Notes under the pieces: generated by a model
Databases searched by the model: none
What the model saw: the letters and a program-made list of their open reading frames with translations, nothing else
Told to the model about the DNA's origin: nothing
From: Lactifluus volemus
Taxonomy: Eukaryota; Basidiomycota; Agaricomycetes; Russulales; Russulaceae
Direction of reading: 5' to 3'
NCBI GenBank assembly: GCA_022376515.1
Contig: WTXI01000142.1
Span: forward strand, 1-64,000
Length of the DNA: 64,000 bases
Shown: piece after piece, positions 55,556 through 64,000 of the stretch
How the letters are laid out: the number at the start of each line of letters is the position of its first letter
Numbering within the stretch: position 1 is the stretch's first letter
Translations under genes and position numbers: made by a program

Positions 55556-56970
55556 GGACATCGTAGGTCGGCGCAACCATCGTACTTGGAACCATCCCCA
55601 CTTGCGTCCTTCCACTCACTCTCTTACCTTCTTCCACCACCTGACCTCACTTCGTTATCTTGCGTGACATGACGGCGATCCTAGACTGGAGGTATGCGAC
55701 CAACCCCTGTTCTATACCCGCCCGTGTCGTGTTTACAAAAAAAAAAAGAACTCTGACTGGACGCCCTATGTATCCCGGCTTTGGTTGTCGATGTTCTGGA
55801 ACGCCTTCCGCTTCATCTTTATTATATTTCTCTTTATCATTGATTCCTTTGTGTCGTTCGCCGCCTTTGGTTCCAGACTGCTTTCCGCATCCCGCGCTGC
55901 TTTCGCCCAGATGTACCGTGATCTAGAAGTGAGCCCCTCCCCATCTGTGCACTCACCAAAGTGGAGGTCGTAGTTTTGTTTGACAGTTATGGATCCACCT
56001 ATTCTCAGCTACATACCTTGCTTTTGTATCGCATCCCCCCGGCTTTTGTTTTTATCAGCTCTCCTCAGCTATGGATTTCCCATACTAAAACGACAAAGTG
56101 CAACCGACCCAAGACATAGACGTATTTATTCTAGACTCAAACAGGAACGCTCATGACACTTAAGCAGAAGATGCATGCGGGTTGTGTGGGTTGTTCACGT
56201 CGAAATCAGGCACACCGCCGAAAAAGAATGTCGAAAGAAAGAGATACCAATGGACATACGCCTTTATGGTGCGCGGGAACGCCAAGTTGAACTCACGTAC
56301 CGTTCCTGTTGACCAACGCGATGCTATGTGTGTTAGTCGTCCCAATTCGCGCCACGAATGAGTCCTTTCGGACATTGGCAGCCAGCTGGTCTCACGCTTT
56401 AACATCGGAGCTACGCCAACGCAGCATGTACACGCTTTTGGCCATTGTATGTGGGCTCCACGCCGGGCGCAGTAAATGTGCTTTGAATTTTTTTCCATTT
56501 AACAGGTGAAGAAAGCATAGGCTATCATCATCTCACACTCGACCTCGAACTCGGGGTCATCGCGTCCCAGTGAGGAGAGATTGACATCCTCGACCATGAG
56601 ATGTGCAATGATATATCCTCATTTGCGAGCTCGAAGCCAGCTTGTGAGGGCTAGAGGGGATGCGGGAAGATAGTGGACGTAATTCTTTCACAGGCTAATT
56701 TTCATAACGACAAAAAAAAACATGAGGAGGAAGATGGAATTCCTTGGGCTAAGTGGGTGTAAGGGCGCCACATTGCATCGCGTACTCGTACTACATCATG
56801 ATATTAATAAGTGCCGTAGACGCTAAGCCTGCACCTGAATCGAATCATGACATGAAAAATAAAGCGCAGCTAGGACGCAAACTTGTCGCCTTGGTTGTCG
56901 CAAACGTTGGTTGGTCGAATTGGGTTATGGGAAGAGTCACGTGTCGCGGTGTTGAACCTCTGGCAGCCGG
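55556..56970. other. Intergenic: flank block and well-kept partner block
   Basis: The flank block is at about 55620-55740 (TGACGGCGATCCTAGACTGG). About 56160-56700 is the minus-strand partner block, with an open frame 56498 down to 56160 (112 codons, LAFPRTIKAYVHWYLFLSTFFF) and an end-like piece DDPEFEVECEMM at about 56570-56530. About 56750-56970 is promoter. Confidence 0.45.
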
Positions 56971-56984
56971 GACGAGTCGGAGAC
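56971..56984 (+). promoter_or_regulatory. Variant promoter box of the 57021 gene
   Basis: GACGAGTCGGAGAC, with one change in the first half-site, lies 36 bases before the proposed ATG. Confidence 0.45.
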
Positions 56985-57020
56985 TGAGTCATCTGAGAAT
57001 CGGAACGCTAACTTGTATTG

Positions 57021-58539
57021 ATGCAACAACAGGGAAAATCGCTGATTCAACAATGTCCTGGTAAGCTCATCACTAACAGTAACCTTATATCGATTTCTGA
57101 GTTGTGTGGTGTGGTGTGGTGTAGGCCAGGTGTTCCAACGAGTAACAATCGGATCTCTCTCCGATGACGTCCTCCTAGAGATATTCGATTTTTATCGAGA
57201 TGAATTCGCATGGAATTGGGAGGAGCTGGTGCACGTATGTCAGCGATGGCGATACGTCATTTTCGCATCACCAATCCGTCTCAATCTGGAACTGCTTTGC
57301 ACGGAGAAATCACCTGTGAGGACGTTGTTAGACGTTTGGCCACCCCTTCCTCTTCTTATCCACTGGCCACTATGGAATGACCCTGTCGGGATCCAGAGCT
57401 TCGACAATCTCTTTTCCGCATTGGAGCATCGCGATCGTGTCCGCCAGATTAGTATAGCCAGTTCAGTGGATTCTCGATGGGAACAAATTGTTACGGCGAT
57501 GGAGGAGCCATTTCCAGCATTGAGATCTCTTTTTTTTGCGTCAAATGACTCGGACATTCTTTTTCCAGATAACTTTTTGAACGGATCCGCCCCGTGTCTA
57601 CAAAATCTCGTTCTCGAATCAATCTCATTTCCGTCGTTGCCGCGACTTCTCTTGTCTACCAGCGACCTCACATATCTTAATCTTTTCAATATTCCTGATT
57701 CTGGTAACATCTCACCCGAGGCAATGGCCAAATGCCTGTCTGCCGTGCCAAAGCTCAGATCCCTTGATATCCATTTCAAATCCCCGACACATCGTCCCCA
57801 ACAAAGAAATCGATTTGTACCGCCGACCCGGTTTGTTCTTCCCGCCCTCGCTCGGTTGTATTTTACATGTGCGAGCGACTATCTGGAAGCCTTGGCGTCC
57901 CAAATCGATGCACCTCTACTCAAGGACGTCAAAACAGACTTCCTCACTCAACCTGTCTTTGACATCTCGCAGACCAGTCGGCTCTTTGGTCACCTAGACT
58001 CGTTCAGGAAATCCACTCTAACCTTGAAATTCGACATGGATACCATCCCTGACAACTTTTTTCTTACCATTTATTCCTCAAAGGAACTGCGGCATTCCGG
58101 GCGTCCGTGGTCTATCAGTTGCAGAAGGTTAGATTGGCAAGTCAGTTTCGTGGCCCAGATATGCAACCAGATTCTGCCCTTCCGCTCCAGCGTCGAGTCA
58201 CTCAACATTGAGTTCTCCAGCGACTTAGAGCTCTTGCAAGGAGACGAAATTGATCCCACGACATGGCTCCAACTTTTTCACTCATTTACCTCTGTTCAAA
58301 GTTTGTACATATCTGCCTCGCTAGAGCGGTCCATCGCAGCTGCGTTGCAAGGTCTCACGGGAGAATCAGCTGCCGAAGTATTCCCCTCGCTACACAGCCT
58401 TTCCATAGTGGGGGGTATATCAGGAGAAGCCGGGAAACAAGGCATACAATCCTTCATCGCAGCTCGCCAGCACGACGGTCGTCCTATAGACGTTTCCTAT
58501 AGACCTTTCTCGCCGCAAGTTCTAGGGACGACATTATAA
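57021..58539 (+). CDS. F-box protein, group III, two exons, 484 aa
   Basis: Exon 1 is 57021-57060 (MQQQGKSLIQQCP, 13 codons plus one base), a shortened form in which the upstream part of the usual first exon is lost. The intron is 57061-57124 (64 bases); its 3' end is a GGTGT repeat up to the acceptor. Exon 2 is 57125-58539. The F-box part starts near residue 24 (SLSDDVLLEIFDFYRDEFAW, then LVHVCQRWRYVIF). The variable segment is short (HWPLWNDPVGIQSFD). Then LNGSAPCLQNL, SGNISPEAMAKCLSAVPKL and YLEALASQIDAPLL, ending FIAARQHDGRPIDVSYRPFS and a tail PQVLGTTL that runs past the usual stop. The frame is intact; the start is less sure than in other copies. Confidence 0.82.
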
Positions 58540-59830
58540 GGTCGTCACAGCCATCGTCCTTTGAACCATCTGCATTTACTTCATTCCACTCGTTCCCTTT
58601 TCTTCTTCGCTCCTCTCTGCATTTTTCGTGCTTAGAGAGACCGACGGCATGCCATCTACACCCCAATTTGTGCTCACCCCAGTCACGACAGCTTTTTTAC
58701 GCTACGGGCTCAGTCACGTCGTTGTGTCGTTATGTTACGCTACCCTGTGTCGTCTTTATCTCTATTGGTTCCTTAATGCCTGGCTCCTGGACTTAGACTG
58801 CTTATTTGACCCCGCAGGCTATTCTCCCCTTTTTACCACGCATTTCCCTGCAGTTCTGCTTCCCGAATTGCTTTTGTATTTTTACTGAATGTGTTGCTAT
58901 TTCAATTCTATCAATCACCTGTAGCGAGCACGAATTCTGAAATTTCGTCAACACCAAGAGCCATGGAATAAAGGAGCATAGCGAAGGCTGTTTCTCTAAC
59001 CGATTCTGTTTCAACACTCCCGTGTGCCACTGATGGTCGCTTGAGACTTTTACGCAGGGTGCACTTGCGTCAGCCAGATCGCCAAAGTCCGAACCCTCGA
59101 AAGAGAACATAGAAGAAAAGAGGTATCGATATTTTGTACAATATGTGATATACATGGGGCGCAGAAATACTCCTATACCTTTCCCGATGCTCAGCCTTAA
59201 ACCCTTAATTTGATTAAAGATAGAAATTATGCAGACAATCCCGAATCAAAGGATCGCCAAGAGCGCGACCGTGACGCTGCGCGTGTTGGTCGTCCCAATT
59301 CGCGCGTGAACGGAATTCCTTTCGCACGCCCACTGGCAGCTTATCGCAGACGTCACATTACACGCTAGTGCCAGTGCAGCATGTCCGAACTGTTGTCTGC
59401 GGTGTTCAGGCTCTGCAGATATAGTGACATGCATCAAATTCACCAATGAGGATATCAGGGCACTTTTTATGACCAAGTGATGTAAATCTCTTTATTTTTA
59501 TTTTAGAGAGAATTCCGAATTCGAGGTTTGAGTGCGAAAATGATGGGATATTCCGTGACTATGTTCCTCCTCTCCCACTAAATGGGAAAAAAAAAAAAAA
59601 CTGAGGCCAGTGTGCGCGAGGGTTATAGCGGACGTGCGAGGATAACGAATGTGAGTTCTGTAACAGAAAAAAAAGGCATGAGGGGGCTAGACAGGAAACA
59701 TGGAACTGCCACACACATCGTCCTCGCCTTTCTTCGAACTCCTTATTCTTCACTTTATCAATTGGGATTTGGTTGCGTGGTAGGTTGAGTCACAAGAAGG
59801 GCATGCGGGGGCTGTCGCATTTCCGGCCGC
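58540..59830. other. Intergenic: flank and minus-strand partner relic
   Basis: About 58550-58720 is the flank. About 59010-59680 is the partner block, on the minus strand and decayed. A run of 14 A's starts at 59587; it has no LINE-like sequence before it. No intact gene was seen. Confidence 0.45.
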
Positions 59831-59843
59831 GGCCGAGTCGGAG
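59831..59843 (+). promoter_or_regulatory. Conserved promoter box of the 59957 gene
   Basis: GGCCGAGTCGGAG, followed by TTTGAGA where others have A(C/T)TGAG. It is 113 bases before the proposed ATG; a normal start for the lost first exon would lie nearer. Confidence 0.5.
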
Positions 59844-59956
59844 TTTGAGAAACCAACATACCAACATTACACATCCGAGAACACTCCACACGTCACCGTC
59901 AGTCCAACTTCTTCTTTGAATCATTCCATAAACAAAACGTTGTTGTTTGTCAACGG

Positions 59957-61476
59957 ATGGTTCTGGGTAAGACTCATCTGAAATAACTTGAACCATACGG
60001 ATTGCTGAGTTTGTGTGGTGTGGTGTGGTGTGGTGTGTAGGCCCTGTTTCACGACGAATAACAGTCGGATCTCTCCCCGACAATGTCCTCGTAGAGATAT
60101 TCGATTTTTATCAAGAAGACAACTACGTTTTTCCACGGAATTGGCAGAAGCTGGTGCACGTATGCCAACGATGGCGATACCTCATTTTTCAATCACCAAT
60201 CCGTCTCAATCTGCTGCTTTTTTGCACAGAGAAAACTCCCGTGATAGATCTGTTAGATGTCTGGCCAGCCTTTCTCCCTCTCATTATCGAAGTCAGCTAC
60301 TTCATGTTACAGGCGAAGAACTCAGAACCGACCGGCCCCGACTGGGAACTTGAAAACAGGTCCCTCGACAACCTCGTTGCCGCATTGGGGCGTTGTGACC
60401 GCGTACGCCAGATTGATATCACCAGTATACCGGTTTTTTTTTTGGAAAGAATTGTCACCGCAATGCAGGGGCCATTTCCAACATTGCGATATCTGACGCT
60501 CCAGGCAATTGAGGCATCAGTATTTCCTCTTCCTCTGAAATACGCCCCGTGTCTACGAGATCTCACGCTCTCGAGGATCTCATGTCCGTCGTTGCCACTA
60601 CTCCTCTCGTCTACCAGCGACCTCACATCTCTTCGTCTTTTCGAATTACCTAATTCTGCCAGTGGATACATCTCACCCGAGATAATGGCTACGTGCCTGT
60701 CCACGTTGCCGAAGCTCGAAACCTTTGTTATCAGTTTCGTATCCCCTCTTCCTCTCCCCCAACGAAGAAGCCCGCCACCGACCCGGTTCGCTCTACTCGC
60801 TCTCACTGTGTTGGTTTTCAAAGGTCCGAGCGAGTACCTGGAACTCCTGGCAGCCCGAATCGATGCACCTCAACTCGAAGAATTTCAGATACACTTCTCC
60901 TATCAGCCCGTCTTTGACGTCCCCCAAACCATTCGCTTTTTTAGTCACCTAGACTCGTTCAGGCCATCCAGTCTTACCTTGATATTCTTTCTGTTTTCCA
61001 AAGGCTCCATATATTTTTCCTCGCGTCATCCCGGGCATCCCTCCACGTGGCAAATCACGTGCGAAAGGTTAGATCAGCAAGTCAGTTCTGTAGCACAGAT
61101 ATGCACCCAGATTCTGCCCTTCCGCTCTAACGTCAAGTCACTCCAAGTCAAGATTAATCTCTACGGTGTCACCGACAGGTTGCCAGAAGTGGAGACAGTT
61201 CCCACGCTATGGTCCCAACTTTTTCAATCATTTGCATCTGTCCAGAGTCTGGAAATACATGCCACGCTAGAGCCAATACTCGCAGCTGCGTTGCAAGGGT
61301 TCACAGGAGAATCATCTGCCAATGACGAAGTATTTCCCTCGCTATGCAACCTTTCCATAGTCGGGGATACGACTCGCCGTGACAAAACCGCGCAACACGG
61401 CATACAGTCATTCATCGCAGCCCGCCAGCAGGACGGTCGTCCTATCGCCGTCTCTCGACAGTCGAGGATATGGTGA
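59957..61476 (+). CDS. F-box protein, group III, reduced first exon, 481 aa
   Basis: The usual first exon has decayed. The bases before the donor still resemble the family (GTTGTTTGTCAACGG for GTTGCACGTCAACG), but the only in-frame ATG gives MVL plus one base (59957-59966). The intron is 59967-60040 (74 bases, ending in five GGTGT-type repeats before TAG) and exon 2 is 60041-61476. The F-box part starts near residue 14 (SLPDNVLVEIFDFYQEDNYVF, then LVHVCQRWRYLIF). The variable segment is long (EVSYFMLQAKNSEPTGPDWE). One repeat reads YAPCLRDLTL where others have LNGSAPCL. The end is FIAARQQDGRPIAVSRQSRIW. The frame of exon 2 is clean. Translation start and N-terminus are uncertain. Confidence 0.78.
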
Positions 61477-62474
61477 GGCTGGCGCGGCCATCTCCCTTGG
61501 GACCGTCCCCGTCTGGTTTCTTCCACCAAGTTTTCTTCCTTCCACCATCTTCCCTAGACTCAATATCCTGCTTTCCATGACGGTGATCCTGGACTGGAGG
61601 TATGCCACCAACCCGTGCCCTACGTCGGCCCATGTCATGTTTACCAAAAAAGAATCTACTACTACTACCCAATCTGTCTCTATTGTTCTGGAGCGCCGCG
61701 CCTTCATTTGAGTCTTCTCTATCTTTGACCCCTTTGTGTCGGTCTCCTCTAGTCTTAGATTGCTTACCGCACCCCACGTGCGCTCACCTCAGTTCGCGAC
61801 CCATTCCCCTTCCCACCATGCTTCATCATGATCTCACTAGTAGCCCATCATTTTCATACTTTCACACTGGCACCACATTGAATTTGTGATATCTGCTACG
61901 TCGAGAGTTCAAACGGAGCTGCCAGAGGCAAAACCGCAAGGCGGAAGCAGCAATCGGCGACTGCAGCTAGGAACCGATCAATCTCCATTCATCTCTCGTA
62001 ACACATCCTTTCCGCTGGTCCTGAATGTGATTAGATGGGTGGATAGGGATTAGCATCATGCCATTTATTCCAAAATTGAGACCTTCAAGATTGGTGTATT
62101 TACGCCACTTGTTTGAGCACGCTGCGAATGACTGGCGATGCGTGCAAGCTATGGCCATGCTAACAGTTCAAATACTCATGACCAAAAGCACCGCAACACG
62201 AGCCGCGTCCGCAGAGAGCGAGTGAAAGGTTACAATGCGACGTCATCTGTTGAAAGCGGCGTCAGTCACGACACCGTGACCGTCGCGTCTGTCGAGAGGC
62301 AGCTGATTGTCACAAATCAGGTGCATGATCACGCGCCAGCCAATGACAGCGGCCGCAGCCCGCGTGACGTGACTGGCGCGTCTTCGAACCACCTAGCAGA
62401 GATACAACAATCGGCAGCAACAACTTCTTTGAAGCATTCCATATTCCATAAACAAGGCTGTTCCCTGTCAACGG
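61477..62474. other. Intergenic: flank block, then sequence unlike other spacers
   Basis: About 61560-61690 is the flank block (TGACGGTGATCCTGGACTGG). About 61880-62400 resembles no other spacer, lacks the promoter box and lacks the partner block. A 116-codon plus-strand frame (62138-62488) runs into the exon 1 relic but shows no known motif, and is not called. Confidence 0.4.
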
Positions 62475-63873
62475 ATGGTTCTGGGTAAGACTTATCTGGA
62501 ACAACTTGAGCCATTACGATTGCTGAGTTGTGTGGTGTGGTGTAGGCCCAGTTTCACGGCGAGTAACAATCGGATCTCTCCCCGACAATGTCCTCGTAGA
62601 GATATTCGATTTTTATCAAGTTCCCATCAACAACGACAGCCATGAATCTCCGTGGAATTGGGAGAAGCTGGTGCACGTATGCCAACGATGGCGATACCTC
62701 ATTTTTCAATCACCAATCCGTCTCAATCTGCAGCTTTTTTGCACAGAGAAATCTCCTGTGATGAATCTGTTAGATGTCTGGCCAGCATTTCCTCTCGCTA
62801 TCAAAGCCGACTACAACAATCTCGACTTACTATGGCCCAAGTCAGAATCGGACCACCTCGACTCGGAAAGAGACAAGTTCCTCGACAATCTCATGGCCGC
62901 ATTGGGGCGTTGCGATCGCGTACGCCAGATTGACATCGCCAATCTACCGGGTTTTTTGTCGGAAGAAATTGTCACGGCAATGCAGGTGCCATTTCCAGCA
63001 TTGAGATCTCTGTCGCTCCAGTCAGATCAGGTGTCAATATTTCCTCTTCCTGATACATTTTTGAATGGATCCGCTCCGTGTCTACGAGATCTCACCCTCG
63101 AGGGCATCTCATATCCATCGTTGCCACGACTCCTCTCGTCTACCACCGACCTCACATCTCTTCTTCTTGTCGGATTCCCTAATTCTGCGAGTGGGTACAT
63201 CCCACCCGAGATAATGGCCACATGCCTGTCCGCGTTGCCCAAGCTTGAAACGTTTGTTATCAGTTTCGTCTCCCCTCCTCCTCGCCCCTAACAAAGAATA
63301 TGGCCACCAACCTGGTTTGTTCTACCCGCTCTTACTGTGTTGGATTTCAGAGGTCCGAGCGAATACCTGGAACTCCTGGCAGCCCGAATCGATGCACCTC
63401 TATTCAATGAATTCCAGATTAACTTCTTCCATCAGCCCGTCTTTGACATACCCCAAACCATTCGCTTCTTTGGCCACCTGGACTCGTTCAGGCCATCCTG
63501 TCTAACTCTGGTATTCTCTCTCTTTCTCAGCGCTTCTATATCTTTTCCCTCCGAGTCGCGTTATCCTTCCTCGTGGAAAATCACGTGCCCATGGCAAAGT
63601 TTAGATCAGCAGGTCACTTCTGTAGCACAGATATGCAGCCAGATTCTACCCTTCCGCTCTAGCGTCAAGTCACTCAACATTGAGTTCTACAGTCCCATCG
63701 ATATCTTGCCAGTAGAGGAGACAGATCCCACGCTATGGTCCCAACTTTTTGACTCATTTCCCTCTGTCCAGCGTCTGGAAATATCTTCCATGCTCGAGCT
63801 GTCAGTCGCAGCTGCGTTGCAAGGGCTCACGGGAGAGTCATCTGTCGAAGCATTTGTCGTTACAATAGCTTAG
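62475..63873 (+). pseudogene. F-box gene, group III, stop codon and lost C-terminus
   Basis: Paralog of the 59957 gene with the same reduced start (ATG 62475, MVL, intron 62485-62545 with GGTGT repeats). Exon 2 begins 62546. It is clean through the F-box (SLPDNVLVEIFDFYQVPINND, then LVHVCQRWRYLIF), the variable KADYNNLDLLWPKSESDH and SASGYIPPEIMATCLSALPKL. TAA at 63289-63291 stands where the relative has CAA. The same frame continues after it (LLAARIDAPLFNEF, IRFFGHLDSF, VTSVAQICSQ) to GLTGESSVEAF, where family likeness ends at about 63855 and foreign sequence brings a stop at 63871-63873. So both a nonsense change and loss of the last 60 or so residues mark it as dead. Confidence 0.85.
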
Positions 63874-64000
63874 ATAATCCTGTGAGATTAGATAGCGTTC
63901 AGTCGTAGGCAAGAAGACTTTATTCATAGATCATAAGTACCTGTGAGATTAGATAGCGCTAAGACACAGGTAAGCCAAATATGGTAAGAAATGACATAAG
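63856..64000. other. Foreign sequence at right edge with direct repeats
   Basis: CCTGTGAGATTAGATAGCG occurs at 63879-63897 and 63940-63958, 61 bases apart, each followed by a similar word (TTCAGTCGTAGGCAAG; CTAAGACACAGGTAAG). The stretch is AT-rich and unlike the F-box units. It starts in the middle of an F-box gene and may be the end of a mobile element whose body is outside the window. Confidence 0.5.

Noticed and set aside
57100..57124. GGTGT repeats as telomere-like sequence
   Set aside because: Only a few units, next to splice acceptors inside genes; basidiomycete telomeres are normally TTAGGG-type.
59587..59600. A run of 14 A's as a fourth LINE tail
   Set aside because: The TAAATGCTGATT end and target repeat are missing on both sides.
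62138..62488. 116-codon plus-strand frame before the last F-box gene
   Set aside because: No motif, overlaps the first-exon relic in another frame, and is not found before the paralogs.
63879..63958. CRISPR-like array from two direct repeats
   Set aside because: Only two units in a eukaryotic genome; more likely a mobile element end.

Overview
This window looks like nuclear DNA of a filamentous basidiomycete, most likely an Agaricomycete. The genes carry very short introns (49 to 80 bases), there is a chromodomain Ty3/gypsy retrotransposon and there are LINE tails of fungal type. The dominant feature is a tandemly expanded F-box family of the form known from Agaricomycetes: an F-box-like segment ending in W..LVHVC(R/Q)RWR, then a conserved LD(I/V)WP..PL segment and a long leucine-rich C-terminal part. 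No order or species can be named from the sequence alone.

Layout. Bases 1-5328 are the 3' part of a decayed Ty3/gypsy element (end of protease linker, RT, RNase H, integrase, chromodomain, a Cys-rich 3' extension and the 3' LTR). Its RT is split by a perfect 172-base palindromic element. The LTR abuts the second half of an F-box gene, so the element very probably landed inside the first gene of the array. From 5329 to 63873 there are 21 F-box loci: 13 with an intact two-exon model, five disrupted by point lesions or insertion, and three old internal-deletion relics. All point right except one at 33256-34841, which lies in an inverted unit. Three sequence groups are visible: group I (8855, 27079, 36476, 39130), group II (5329, 12034, 18038, 22339, 30632, with 42098 intermediate) and group III (34841 on the minus strand, 45525, 48191, 50752, 53995, 57021, 59957, 62475). 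A segment of about 8.7-9 kb (about 5.8-14.6 kb) recurs at about 24.0-33.1 kb, and a shorter, internally deleted version lies at about 19.6-22.5 kb.

Gene model. The long F-box frames have no good ATG of their own. They are preceded by a small first exon ending in a motif like QQGP, a phase-1 intron and a conserved acceptor. Most group I and III promoters carry a GGCCGAGTCGGAGA box, about 50-85 bases before the first ATG in most copies. It contains CCG-N3-CGG, the type of half-site pair bound by fungal Zn2Cys6 regulators. Group II promoters instead share a block with CACGTG. Between successive genes lies a recurring block that codes, on the opposite strand, for fragments of a second, so far unnamed gene; F-box gene and partner are arranged head to head. 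One unrelated three-exon gene of unknown function (15887-16668) sits just behind a copy of the F-box promoter box.

How the parts may work together. F-box proteins usually act as substrate receptors of SCF ubiquitin ligases. Here one conserved scaffold is kept while two short segments vary strongly between copies, which would suit a recognition repertoire; that is inference. LINE tails, a probable solo LTR, a palindromic element and the gypsy element show repeated mobile-element invasion. The right edge departs from the family inside the last gene.
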